64,000 nucleotides of DNA from Stichopus chloronotus (GCA_021234535.1 CM037832.1:9183575-9247574); one strand, 5' to 3'; counted from the first letter of the stretch, positions 35,877 through 48,500 are shown. The notes: generated by a model from the sequence alone, not told the origin. Numbers and translations: made by a program.

Positions 35877-37848
35877 GTGAGTCAAACAATTTGAAAGGTA
35901 TTTTGTAACCTTGGATTTAGTAACTTGAATTCAACGGAACGCCCATGAATCTCATAGACGCCTGAGCGTATGGCGATGCTTTGCATGCACTGTGTAGTAT
36001 ACTTGATGTACGTTTCCTGAGTGAACAAAAACTTTGTGTAATGATAACTCAGTAGATTCGCAGTGAACATTACAGGAAACTAAAAAGCAGAAGTACCGTA
36101 ACGAATTCTGAGGCGCTAGATTCATCCGATGTCTTTATTCTACAGTATAAACTTAAAGTTGTTGGCCACTAAAAATTAGGAATATCTTTCTCTCCTTATT
36201 AATGAAAACCATATCTCAATAACATGTTCCGTTTGGAAGTTATTATGGATGTTCAAATAGATTTCTATTTTAAAACGGTTCATTGCACTTTTGGAAATCT
36301 GTGATGTCACCAGGGCACAACTTTTGGAATATCCTTTGTATTTCTTTACAATTTTGACTGTCCTAAAAGAAACATTACAAAAGTTTAGGAGATGTGACCT
36401 TAATTTGTTCAAGGTATACAATATACCCAATCCAGTTTCCATGGTGTAAAATTAGAAGGTAATATGAGGGCTTCAATTTCAAGGAAAAACAAAGACTGCT
36501 TGCAATAATAGCCTATGCTACATGCCATTTTGGTAACCTGGCGGCAACAGGAAAGCTTTGTTGGCTATTCTAGAAGTCTTTCTTCAAATGGTAATATCTT
36601 GAGTTATGAAGAAGATGTTGACATGGAATTTAAAATGCCTGCAAGAAAAATTATTTACTCTCCTTTCACCTTCAAATATTAGTGAAATATGCCTTTAAGC
36701 TAGCCTTACTGAGTGTCCCAAAAATGTGAGTAGTCCTTTGTCAAAAGTCATTTGTAACCAAGAATGTCATGTTCCACACAGAGTCAGAAAACTTTCCTAG
36801 TTGAATTCTGCTCCAGGAATTAAAGCAGAGAGCTGATACTTACTAAGCCCCCAGGGTTACATCAACCTCCCTATGGCATAATAGAAGGCACAAACTTTCA
36901 TGTTACATAGAATGGCGATGACGTTTATATGTGCTCATGATAGTTGTTTCAATCTATCACGTTATCTTAATTTGTGTTGGTCTAGTGACACCAAAAATTG
37001 AAAAGGACAAGGGTTCGAATAGTGAGTCCGGTGTCAGTTGCAATTTTACGAAGGATCCGCTCAAAATTTTTCGTATATCTTACACAGAAACCGTACCCTA
37101 ATTCCACTGCTTATAATAACCAGTTATATCCACACATATCCACAGCACAAGGCTATAAATATTCAAGTAAAAGAGAGTACACGGCTTATGAAAAGAAGTG
37201 CCCAAGGTGACTAACGGACACCGCCCTCACCCAAGGGTACATGGCCCTTAAATGTTTCCTTATTGACTGTGCAATGGTGAAAGTTATTATAAAGAAAATG
37301 ATACCTAGTATTTGGCACACGCTTAACCTCGTATCTCTCAACTCTAATGTGTTAAATGGTATATCCCTGCCTGAAATCCTATACACAAATGCACACATTT
37401 ACCTCAACGTTGACCTTATCATACAGCGTTCAGATATGTAACTTGATATGTACCACACAGGCTTGTACCCCAATACTTACGCAACATTAATATACCTCAA
37501 TTTAATATACTGTACCCCATGGATACACTTCAGGTATACCACGCATATTCCTCAACATAAACGTACGTTTGTTTGTGTCCGTGCCGTATGTGTTATCTAA
37601 CGGTATAGGCCTACACATTTTTGTTTTGAAAATATATAGATTGTTACGTCTGTATTGCTTTTAGGTAAAATTATGTCTAAGGGCAAACCCACATAACTCG
37701 CACTAATTCAGTAGAGCATTGTTTCTATCTACGCAAAGTTATACGATTAAAATATCAATGATACTCACGCATATTATGGAGAAGATTTAAAAAAATACGT
37801 GAGATCTGCATGGACTAAACAAAATTTCTCTACTTCCATTTCTTATAG
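35877..37848 (+). other. Intron 5 of the seven-exon gene
   Basis: 2-kb intron holding a copy of a roughly 550-bp dispersed repeat (36150-36710). The open frame at 36998-37210 shows no domain character. Confidence 0.7.
36150..36710. repeat. About 550-bp dispersed repeat, copy 1
   Basis: Aligns along its length with 43640-44180. Shared blocks in order are GGAAATCTGTGATGT, GTTTCTTT/TATTTCTTT, GAAACATTAC, AGATGTTGAC versus AGACGTTGAC, and AAATGCCTG. The outer parts carry TTAAAG-type ends in inverted orientation, so a TTAA-site DNA transposon is possible. No ORF. Confidence 0.6.
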
Positions 37849-37913
37849 TACACATTTAAACAGGAACCAATGTTGGACCAGTACGGGCAGAGACCAGTTC
37901 CAGCTAATATATT
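37849..37913 (+). CDS. Coding exon 6 of the TEPP/SPMIP8-like gene
   Basis: A 65-bp exon with acceptor CCATTTCTTATAG and a strong donor ATT/GTGAGT, phase 0 to phase 2. It reads YTFKQEPMLDQYGQRPVPAN then I and two bases of a Phe codon. The DQYGQRPVP segment looks like a conserved, extended, proline-containing stretch. It is the third exon in a row of exactly 65 bp. Confidence 0.8.
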
Positions 37914-38536
37914 GTGAGTACACATGTAACTCCGGGTTTCCTATAGTGAGCCTCGTTCGTTAAAGTTTGCCTTAAAAAACAATGAGGACTAATCAAGGTG
38001 TGTTCATAGGTGAATAATGTTTAATCGTATGATGACGATAACATTTATCACCGAACAATTTAAGTTCTGAAAGTGCATTGTATGTTATTCATAATATAAT
38101 GCAAATAGTGTCCTAAGAGCAATAAACAATAGCTCAATAAACAGTAATCATGCCACCCAGTCTCTCGTCCACCCCCCCTCCCCCCCCCCCCTTTTTTTAC
38201 GTTCTTATGTCAGTTCTATGGGTTGTGGAGAATAAGACCTTCCTTAACTTTAAATAATGAGGATAAGAGGAGCAGCTTGTGCTAAACCCTTAGCTGCCTT
38301 TTAAAGGCATTTTAGCTCATATACATTATATATCCTGCCTCTTATAAAACAATTTCCTGTCCGTGCTTAGCTGCTAAACTTCGTGGAATCACTTTAGCTG
38401 CGGAAAGCAAGTTTTTACTGTCACTTCATTTTCTGCAGGGAGACAAAATTCAAAATAATCAGTAGACCTAAATAGTCTTCCAATAGTATCTCATTAATGA
38501 GTCAGTTTTTCTTTTTTTCCCTTTTTGTTATTTCAG

Positions 38537-38600
38537 TTCCAGATATCGTGACACCTTCCCTCAGTACAGTCGAAACATAACAGCCGATGCTTTCCGATAA
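38537..38600 (+). CDS. Coding exon 7 (terminal) of the TEPP/SPMIP8-like gene
   Basis: Terminal coding exon of 64 bp after acceptor TTTGTTATTTCAG. Its first base completes Phe, then it reads SRYRDTFPQYSRNITADAFR and stops at TAA 38598-38600. The seven exons sum to 561 bp (186 codons plus stop) in one unbroken frame. The short RYRDxFPxYSRNI-type ending again resembles, from memory, TEPP-like proteins. A near-duplicate of AACAGCCGATGCTTTCCGAT follows immediately in the 3' UTR, so the gene end has a small tandem duplication of about 20 bp. Confidence 0.8.
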
Positions 38601-41079
38601 CAGCCGAGGCTTTCCGATAACCGCTGTCAATATGTAAACAAAACCCAAGAGATTGAATATTGCATATATAGGCTACTTAATTGTCTTCTGACGTGCTATG
38701 TGTCCCTTATTTATGATATATACCATACCCTTTTACATGAGAAGCTAAGTCAAATTAATTAATATTCATGAACGTGTTAGTAGAAAAATTCGGTATATAC
38801 AGTATATCACTGATGTAAACGCTTAAGAAAATAAGCAAGTGTATTTGAAGTGTACGCAAACCTGTTAGTTTTTGCTTTTGGTACTCCTACTCGTGTTCTC
38901 ATTACACCTTACATCAAACTGATTGCATTTTTTTTAAACAGAGGATCCGCCCTAGCTTAGTAACATGTAATTCACTGAGTTGATTTCTTTCGAAAGTTTC
39001 ATTTCCATTATACGAAATTACAGACTTGATAATCGTCGCCAAAGCTATGAGCCAACGGTGACAACTTTTTTTGTCAAAACATTCATCCAGTAGTGCAAAG
39101 ATAATGTACCAAGTAAATTCATTACTGAGTTGTATGTCCTGCCGTTTTGTACAAATGTTCCTGCCGTTTTGGAGTTCATCCGTATTGTGAGTCAATTAGC
39201 GCGCAAAAATTAACGTCACATGTAGGAACGCGCACAATGAACCAACCAGAAAATAATGCGCACACTCTCGACGGCATGAACGGAATCAAATCCAGGCACA
39301 AATCCATCACCCTAGAATTTCTCGGATTAGAAAAAGGACATAATCAACAAGTGATGAATTATTCGTAATTTCAGTGAAAACAAAGAACAAACCTATGACG
39401 TCACACCTCAACTGGCCTACTGAAATTCCCGCCACCTCCCTTTTTTTTTCTTTTCTCCTTTGCATTGGCCATCGGTCTCAGTGCTCAACTTTAGCAATTA
39501 CGATAGGGCTAAGTTTGGGTGGATCGTCACAGGTTTTGTTTGTCCTGGGTGAAGTTTAGGTTGTTGTTTGGTGCACAACACATTCCACAAAGCATTCCAC
39601 TTTTGTCAAGTATTTCACGAGTTGTCGTAGAGATTTCAATTGAGGACTGTTTTTTTAAGTCAAATATATACAACATAGTATTTTTTATTTCAGTCACTGT
39701 TTCCAGTGTCAACAGAACTGATGGACAAATGATCGACTTACCATATGTCATTTAGGCTACACATTTTTTTTCGGCAAGATGTTCTAAGACTTCTGAATTC
39801 GTGACTGTAGAGGTCTGTTGCGCGAAGGTTTTCTTTGTCTCTTTTGTGTATTGCTATGATCCTCCAATGTTAATAACCCAAGTATACTCATGTAAACGTA
39901 TCCATTTTACGGATAATATTGATGATCCCCTCCTTTTTATTATTATTATTTTTTTTTTTTCGTTGCTGTAGCACACAGCAGAAATTATATATACATGTAC
40001 AGATATGGAATCTTGATACATATGGTGTAATACCTTATTAAGTGTATATTGTGACACAACTTGTATGTTTTCAATAAATTCAGATTGGAAATACGTAAAG
40101 GATCATTCTTGTGTGTGTTTTGATTCTCTTATGCCAATATTTCGTGTTGATTTATTGAAGCTGCTGTGTGTGATTTTTAATACGATAAGTTTTGATTTTG
40201 AACAATTCTCGCCTCTGTCGGAGAATTCTGCTCTCAGCTCATGGAACAGATCGGCATGTGTACAATGAAGTGAGGGCGTGCCACAGGTGAATTTACTAGG
40301 ATTTCTATAATGAGAAACCCTATAAGTTAATCTGGAAGATAATGATGAATTACACTGATTTAAGGTAACGCAAGGGTGAAAGAGAATCAGAGAATTGTTG
40401 GGAGCTGTTGAATGAGTTCAATTCATAGAAAAAAAAGTTCAGTTTCATCAGCCATAAGCATACCACTCTGCTATATCTCTTCCTGTGTTCCAAAGATAAA
40501 AACATATATGTACATTTCACATATGGTCTATAAAAGGAACATTACGATTTCAATGTGAATTTACCTGGTATGAGAGAACCATGACACATGGGTAATCTGA
40601 ATTGAAATTCAGATTATGGGGGCTCCCATAGAGATCGAAGCAATAAGAAGAATGACGCCATGACGCGAACATAATTTGCCTGATACGGTGTTCAATAAAT
40701 ACACAACGCCTGTAGAAATGGTGACACTGTGAGCTGAACGTGTCGCTTATCGAAATGCAAGAATTGCAGCAAGGACGTGATAGTTTTACTTGTAAATTTA
40801 TCAAGTATTCTCCAACAGAACCAAATCGAACAAAAAAGAAAGAATTATATAATATATTCAATTTAGGTTTCAAACCACAGTCCTTGGCCTTCACTAAAAG
40901 CGCCCATGACTTCATTTGATAGCACACAGCAATCAATTGAGGCATCGACGGTTAGTATTTTATTTCATTGTTGCTAACGTAACTTACGTAACTACCAGGC
41001 TAACTGTGATGAAATGGCTCGGACTGTGGAAGGTGAATGCTATATCTAATTTTGATGTGACGGAAAGTCAAGAGATGTA
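38601..41079. other. 3' UTR and intergenic DNA
   Basis: After the stop codon and its small duplication the sequence is AT-rich without supported exons. The longest frame (minus strand, 40550-40945, 131 codons) has no recognisable domain and no splice support. Confidence 0.6.
40073..40078 (+). promoter_or_regulatory. AATAAA polyadenylation signal candidate
   Basis: The first canonical hexamer I noticed downstream of the stop at 38600, about 1.47 kb away. A non-canonical closer signal cannot be excluded. Confidence 0.35.
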
Positions 41080-41860
41080 CAGTGGCGGCGCTACGGGGGA
41101 GGGGGGGGGGGCATGAGGGGGAATTTGCCCCTCCAGATTGTTTCCGTGCCCCCAGTTGCCCCCCCCCCATTTTTTCTTACCCTTCCCAATCAGATCTTGT
41201 ACTCATCCAAAATTAATTTAATCACAAAACTATGTATTGGCATTGGACTGACTAAGAAAACCTCCAGGGAACCATTATTGATAAATGCCTAATTTATATT
41301 ACACAGGCTGCCAGTTTTCATATCATGCCCGTAGCCACTTCAACAGTAGGCCAGCCTGGTCAGACCAATTTTCTCTGGAATGTTTACCGTCCAGCGTAAG
41401 GGAAGGGCGGGTAGGTGGTTGTTTTCCTAAATAATGTCGTTGTTTTCCTAAATATAGGAATGGAATGGAAGTGTATGTAGCCTATGTGTGTGTGTGTGTA
41501 CTCGGTGGTACCACGTAAATGTGAAATGGTACTCCCAAAGAAAAAAGTTGGAAACCTTGGAGCACGGTAAACCGAAAAAATAAATAATATAAAACTAAAT
41601 AACATACCTCTCTCGGGGCTTATTTTCCACCCAGAGATATGCTAAAACCTCAGAGCTTCCGGGGGCTTCGCCCCCTGGACCCCCATAGGGGCTTTGCCCC
41701 TGGACCCCACCAGGGGCCCTGAAGCGGGCCCCTGGACCCCACCCGCAAGGCCTCGCGCTTCGCGCTCGGTTTCGAGCTGCGCGCGAAAGTCTCTGCCCCC
41801 CAACATTTGCCTCTGCCCTCAGTTTGCCCCCCCAATTCTGACATTCTGGCGCCGCCACTG
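41080..41860. mobile_element. hAT-type non-autonomous element, copy B (781 bp)
   Basis: Ends CAGTGGCGGCGC and GGCGCCGCCACTG are inverted, and a perfect 8-bp duplication GAGATGTA flanks the element (41072-41079 and 41861-41868). It shares with copy A both the first about 100 bp (CCCCTCCAGATTGTTTCC, G-run then C-run) and the last about 330 bp (CCCAAAGAAAAAAGTTGG onward). The middle block, about 41170-41525, is absent from copy A. A GGGGGCTTCGCCCCC hairpin sits at 41661-41675. There is no transposase, so mobilisation would need a hAT transposase encoded elsewhere. Confidence 0.93.
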
Positions 41861-41868
41861 GAGATGTA

Positions 41869-44800
41869 ATTCTTTCTCTATTACATTTTAATGTATGCCG
41901 TCTTGGAGTGGCCGGTGAAGTTTTGGGGAACACTACGAAAGGGCACTAACATTTTCTTGACGTCACTTAATGAGCAGACAGCAATACCTCAGGACAGCAT
42001 TCTTCTTAGATTCCATTTCTATGTAACTGATGTACCTATATGACTTTACTATGCTAAGATGTAGTTTTATTCAGGTTGAAATTTTATGTTGAACTTTCTC
42101 CCTGTGTGACTAAATTAGTTCTCAGAAGACTCCATGAACGTAGTAGTATTGTTAAGGGCGCCAGTCCATTTCGAACAAGACTGAGCGTCTATTTATGGCA
42201 TAGAAACAAATTCGAATGACGTCAGGCTAACTCACACATTAAACAAATGAAGCTGAACAATTATAGGCGGCGTCCTTGCCTGTAAGGCATAAAAAACTGC
42301 CTTCAACATTTGCCATAAATAATGCACGTTCAGCCTAACAATTTGTTCGTTGGATATCTAACTAATTTTTTTTGGGGGGGGGGGACAGGAGTAAATTCAA
42401 CCGTTTTATTTGTTTGGATAACCCCATAATAATTAGGGAAAACTGCGTTGCAACGTCCAGCTGTTTGCCAGTTACATTATCCTGGCATTTCTGTTGGACT
42501 TTCGTAGTACACTGTTTCATGAAAACATCTTTTGCCATACAAAGTTTGGGCTTCACTTGTTGTTATATGATGTCATTCTGTTTTATGTATTTTTGTGATT
42601 TACGGTCAATTTTCTAGTCACAGTGGTAGGTGTTGTAGCTGAGTGGGAGCAGGTAAGTTTGGAGGAAAGTCAATTTAGTCCACCATACGAGAACAGGGTG
42701 ACGAATTGTGAATAATTTCATAGCGTACTTAAGGATATCCCTATAGACCACCCCCCCCCCCTTGCATTGACGTCACATGACAACAAACAACCGCTCGGCC
42801 TTCCTATGGATAAACAAGCGAACAGTATGTATGGCTAGGTTAGGCGCGTATAATCGACTGGCAGAGACGCATATTTAGTAGCTTGTTTGTGGAGGGCGCT
42901 TCACTGTGACATTGCAAGGGGATCTGTTTACTGAAAGCGGTCGCCGTTCACGACTAAACAACACCAAGCCGTTTCACCTGGCCTGGAGAATTACTCACAA
43001 TCAAAAATCTTGTAAAGAGGAAAGTTACCGTATTTTACATCAGTTTGAAGTCAACTTCATGTATTCAAGTAATTTGTATACGATGTTAGATACATACGTT
43101 GTAAAATATACCAATAATGCTGTTTCTTTCATGATATTATCCATTCGGAAACACTCCGTCTTTATAGATTTGCACTCGTAAAATATTCGACCTGATCGTT
43201 ATAGTTTGTACCGTACTTTTTTACTGATAAAGTTCATCTGATGTACATACAGTTCGTGTTTACCCATCTATGTTATGTGTTCTTATCATCTTCTCCCGTA
43301 AAGCGATTGAAGGAAAAATGTACAAAAAGAAAAGAAAACTAAAACATCGAATAATGAAAATGAAATGAAGTTATGAGACAGAAGCTAAAGAATCATCGTA
43401 GAAAATATTCATCGGTAAAAAATAAATTAATATCAATAAGAGAAGCACAATAAAGCGGAATAAATTTGAATACACTCATTGGCACTATTAAAGCACCACA
43501 AGTCATCTTCGTTTACTCCGTCTCGTGGCTTTATTCCTTCACCGTGGCATCTGAAGCAACCTTACATATGACTGGTTTAAGCTTGGCGACCATATTAATG
43601 TCTTTTAAACTAATATCTAATAGTGATAAATTCATCATTTAAGAGGTTAACCAGTAAAGAAAACAACTGATAATTCATAATTTGCGAAGCTTCCCTTTTT
43701 TAGGACCACCATTTTTCAATAGAGTGTTCTGTTGTTAAGGTATGAATTTTTAAACATTTTTTTTTGCAACTATTTCAGTGTATTATGGAAAATCTGTGAT
43801 GTTATGTCAACCGCACTAATCGCACTTCTAAGTGTTTCTTTATAATCTCGACTGGATTAACAGAAACATTACTGTTCTTTAATGCTTGCTACCTTTACTT
43901 TCACCACTGAATCTACTTTCTCGTTGGTGTTAAATTTCAAGTTTAAATACATATTTCGATTTCGGAGAACAGCAAAGACTTCTTTCCCCGTACTTTGCCT
44001 GTGTTTCACGACATTTTGTAACCATGATGCAAAGGCTGAATATCTTTCTTCAGCAGAGAAGCCCTGCTCCAAACAGCGCTATCGTGAGGTATGAACAAGA
44101 CGTTGACGCACGGTTTGAAATGCCTGTATTAAAATTTAAACTTTCTTACATGTAAGATTCCTGAAATATTTCTTAAAGGGTATCCATATCGTGGTGTTGA
44201 ACCGCCCGATGAATTACTTGTAACAGTAATTTCACTGATTTTCTCGTAATGTATAAAATCCTGTCATATCCTGTCGCCACAACATTGTATTTGGAGTTGC
44301 GAAGTCAAATCATCTTGTCCATATTTTGTCAAGTGCGTGTGATCGGGTGGGGCTGGCGCGTATGTATGACATGTCACTCTGAGATCATATTTTTCGCTTG
44401 TTTTTGCTTTTGCAATAAATATCATTATCGATACATTTCGGATGAAACAAACATAGTAACCTTTTCTCCATGTTCCTAAATCTTGAAAAGTATGGAAAAG
44501 TCTCATTCCTCTCAATAGACATGAATTCCGTGCAGATGCTGAAAGGTAACCGACCCCCATCTTCCCCTAGGGGTACTGTATCTCTTTCATCGATAAGTTA
44601 ATTTGGTTTCATTCCAGATTCGTTCATGCAAAGTTAACGATAGGTCGATAGGTGCACAATGTCCATAGTCCTACCACTGGAAGCCACAAGTTTACCAAAA
44701 CTACATTTGTTTGCATATAATCCATTGTAGTGCACGTGGGACAATTGTCAACATTAATAGCTGAATACAAAATATTTTGTGGACTCTATCACATGCACAG

Positions 44801-45365
44801 TAAGTGTATTAAATGCTGTTAAGCAGAATTGGCACGCGGAGAGGTATCATGTCGCCCTCAAACCCCCTTTGAACAGAAATTAAAAATAAAAAGAATCAGA
44901 AAAAAAAGAACAATCATGGAAAAGTAGTAAAGAAACTATCCATAAAAAACTTGTGATAACTAACATGTTGGCAAATGCTTCCTTAACTGTTAATAACGAT
45001 AGACCAGAGAGCTCAGTATAAAGAATAAAATAGAGAAAGGACTTGCAACTTGTGGGCCCCATCCCCCCAGGAACCAATGTGGTTTCCTTGATAAAAAGCG
45101 GTTGTCCACCCCTGCTGTTTAGTGTAGCGTATATACTGGCTAGTACTATTGTCTTAATATTCGGCAACCGTTCACTTTCAACGATGAGCCATGTTAGGAG
45201 GACTACAAGTAATCCCAAGGCTGCAGCTGACAAGCGCACTACAATGAATGCATTTGAAAAGACAAAAAATTAAATGCAAATTGTAAAAAGAATGAATGCA
45301 AACATAATTTTGAGTCGCTAAGTTGCGATGGTATGTTAAAATACGTACCGCTAGTTTTGGCCATA
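41869..45365. other. Intergenic, AT-rich
   Basis: No supported gene. It holds a G-run at 42374-42384, a C-run near 42751-42760, and a copy of the 550-bp repeat at 43640-44180. A minus-strand frame at 44880-45239 begins with a signal-peptide-like stretch but lacks other support. Confidence 0.55.
43640..44180. repeat. About 550-bp dispersed repeat, copy 2
   Basis: Second copy of the family at 36150-36710, colinear over GAAAATCTGTGATGT, GAAACATTAC, GACGTTGACGCA and GAAATGCCTG, with roughly 60-70 percent similarity by eye. Confidence 0.6.
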
Positions 45366-45721
45366 TTTAAAGAGAAATAGGGCGTTTGTTTTACAGAAAA
45401 CATCCATATTATTACAACCAATGTTTGTGGACGCAGAATGATAGATTATTCAAATTAAGGATGGACAGTAGTCTTCTTTTCAAGAAATAAGTTACTCACA
45501 GATAGAAACCCAGTTATTTGTTGCTCAACACCAATTTGTTCACCCAAACTGTTCAAAATTCAAATGATGCATCTTCCGTTACTCATCACATGCATAACGG
45601 TTTGAGGAGAAGAAGCTTTGGCAGGTGTTTGTTGATGAGACTGAATGGGTTTAACAATGACTAAAGCTATTTCTTTTGTATGTCATGTTGGTGTATTCTA
45701 AACGCCCTATTTCCCTTTAAA
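45366..45721. mobile_element. 356-bp TIR element
   Basis: Terminal inverted repeats of 22 bp with one mismatch: 45366-45387 starts TTTAAAGAGAAATAGGGC, and its mirror is at 45700-45721. The interior, about 45385-45640, matches a diverged copy at 63025-63260 (TTTGTGGACNCA, GACAGT-GTCTTC, AAATGATGCAT). No coding capacity. Confidence 0.72.
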
Positions 45722-48189
45722 CAATTAGTCAGTCACATATAGCCTATTTGATGATACTTAACTTTTATCCTCATAACTTTGCACTCAGATAATGCTATTA
45801 TGCAAAACCATCACCGTGCAATTAGATAGGATCTCACAAAATTGAATTCATTGCTACGTGCATGATTAAATTCATGTAGACTGATTAAGTGAATCAAAAG
45901 CCAGCGTTTTCTTACCCTCTCATGTAAAATGAAATACTGGGTAAGAACATATCTTCTTTTCCTTAGTTACTGAAAGTACAGACAACAGTAACATTCAGTA
46001 TTTTGATATGTTGCAACATGAGGAATTAAAGTAAGACGGCTTAAAGAAACAAACACTTGAAGTAACTTTTGTGACTGAAAAATGTAAAGATAAACCAAAA
46101 CTAAAACTCACAGAGCCAACATAACATGTTCTTACTTCCGTTATAGGCAGCAACCAACTTTCCCCTTGACCATGCACGACCTATACGTATCGCGAACCAT
46201 CACTTGCGAAGACATGTATTTGCCAGTTTTTCTCTCTATGTTTGATATTCTGGTGCTAGCGATAATTAGGCCATTGTAGCTGGCCGACATTTGCTGGAAA
46301 TCTGCCAAATGATATGTGGACCCCGTCTGGGGTGGAGAGCCACAATGAATCTCAGTCTTTGAAAATACCTACCAAAGGTTCGCACCCTCCAACGACAATT
46401 TCATACTTGGCGATCGGTTTGTTACCATCTATAGAAAACTACCTATGAAAAAAAAAACATCTATGGAAAAAAAAAAGTACAAAACGCATCGACCTCATGC
46501 TATCTTATATCTCGGACTGAGACGCCTCGAAAGCGGGATTCGACGGCATTGTACACTCTACTGGCGCTTGTCATGGGATCGCATTACTCTTCAAGTGTGG
46601 GTAGAAAGCAGCATATCAACAGCCAAAATGGGGAGAGTTTGCTCCGTTTGACAGAGATGGCAACCTAAACCTAGTACGAAGTTTGATATCGATGGGAAAA
46701 GTTCTCACTCTATATCAGTGGAACTTCCACTGGCTTCACGAGACTTGAATTTTTTGTACTTTTTCTAGAAACTACGATCGTGTTTTCATTTAAATTTTAG
46801 AGTCTATTGGACTTCACTGTCGCTGTATTCGTGATACTCATGGTGAAATTTCGATGTGGTCGCGTTGAACGTTTCTTGTCCCAATGTGGTCTGTGGTAAT
46901 GCCATCATGTAGTTTCACTGAATTCGATTTAATGAACTCTTAAAAACAATGATACGTTTTTATTATCAGTTGATTTTTGTTTTCAAGGAGGAACTTCCCA
47001 GATCAGTCGCATGTGCAATGGTACGGCTTAGTTTATGGCTTGGACTTCGTTTCAGACTATGTGGGTTTAACTGATGGTCTGTAGTCTAGCATCAGTCGAA
47101 ATGCGCGAAATAATGTGGTGGTCTCTATAAATGCAAATGGTACTCGTTACGGTGGTATTTGTGGGGGGGGGGGGGAGGGGGATGATCGGTACCACTGTCA
47201 CCTTATATGAATGAGCTCATGGTGCACGTTTTCCTGGATTGGGTTATGAGGGAAAGAGTTAAGCCCCTGGAATCCTACCGCCACTCCGGTATCCCGGCAC
47301 GTGCATGCCTACCCCACCCCACATCGATGTGCTTTTACCGAAAAGAGTCCCGAAGAATGTAAGCAATTACAAAATGTTTATAAAGCAGACGATAAGGGCG
47401 ACTGCGTGTGCTTATTTGTGAAGGGGTCGGGAGTGCAATTTCTGACACGTGATACGTCAGGAAACTGTGATTCATGCCATTTCAATGGCGAATGCAGAGG
47501 GAATGGCGTGGACGCACGTAGACCTCCGCCACTTTTTATGTAAATCCTTCGAATGGAAGACACTCTCCCACAATTTATTAATCTAGTGCACCCCCCATGA
47601 AATAAAATACTGGATCCCCCGCATTCGGGTCTTATTATCCAACTTCTTGGAAGTGGGAGTTTAATCTGACGGATTAACGTCATTTTTAACTGAAATGATC
47701 CTTGAAATACAACAGCAAACGACTGGCAACGCCCAAACGGAGACGACACATAGATAACAATTTGACATTAGCACTACTCTGAATTTAAGCCCATCTGACT
47801 ACATTCAGGGGAAATATAATCTGAAAATACCAAAATGGCGTCCTGTATATTAGACAATATATATAAAAGAGTTTAATAGATATAGATATATATATATGTA
47901 TATGTTACTATCTAATGTTTCATCAATCGTCAAACCGTGGTTTCAAACATGACTTTTTGTTTTGAGCTATCTGTCTCATCCGCTGAACTGCTCCCGAGAG
48001 GTAGGCCACGTGGACAACTGGCACCTACGGAGGTGGATAGAGTTATACAAACTGGGATGTGCCTGGTCAGAGCCGCCAACTGACTGACAAAGGCGTAATC
48101 TTCGCACTCCTGCCAAAGAAGAAACAGAAAGGTCAGCAGTGATCATCTACTACGGATGATTTCAGTGGGACACTTAATACTAAGAGGTT

Positions 48190-48500
48190 ATGTACTTCAA
48201 GCATGGCCCATCGGTTGATCAAAATGACCCTTGGCCTTCATTCGAAAAGCTTTCTGTTAGGAATGTAGTAACTCTAACTCTACATACGAAACCACGAAAT
48301 CAGCCTAAGGTTCCAATGATACTTTGCTTACGACGTGTTTGTAATGTGACCGATGTTGACCCAAATGACCTTTGACCTCCACCAAAAACAATGCACTGTG
48401 TGTATTCTGTACACTACATCCACATTCCAAATGTGACGTTGGTCCAAATTTGATTTATGAGATATCGTGTAATCATATATACTCTGGCCACACACACGCG
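48190..48500. repeat. Low-complexity, repeat-like segment with a TGACC/GGTCA motif pair
   Basis: Phrases of the kind AAATGACCTTTGACCTCC, ACATCCACATTCCAAATGTGA and GAGATATCGTG, ending in an ACACACACGCGCGC tract, have the look of a marine-invertebrate interspersed repeat. No second full copy was found in this window, so the call rests on general impression. Confidence 0.4.
48366..48378 (-). promoter_or_regulatory. Perfect DR1 nuclear-receptor motif
   Basis: TGACCTTTGACCT is the reverse complement of AGGTCAAAGGTCA, the direct-repeat-1 site bound by HNF4/RXR-type receptors. A related GGGTCAGAGGTCA occurs at 33486-33498. Function is not shown. Confidence 0.35.

Noticed and set aside
40550..40945. 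Longest minus-strand open frame downstream (131 codons)
   Set aside because: No domain, no low-complexity-free conserved look, no splice or polyadenylation context. AT-rich DNA gives such frames by chance.
42617..42651. tRNA A-box-like TAGCTGAGTGG, also readable as a 35-bp phase-1 exon (VTVVGVVAEWEQ) before GTAAGT
   Set aside because: No B-box follows, and no partner exon with matching phase was found. Too short to support either reading.
44880..45239. Minus-strand frame starting with a signal-peptide-like hydrophobic stretch (MRLSAAALGLLVVLLTWL)
   Set aside because: The rest of the frame is hydrophobic and Phe-rich with no family resemblance. Hydrophobic runs arise easily from the T-rich strand.
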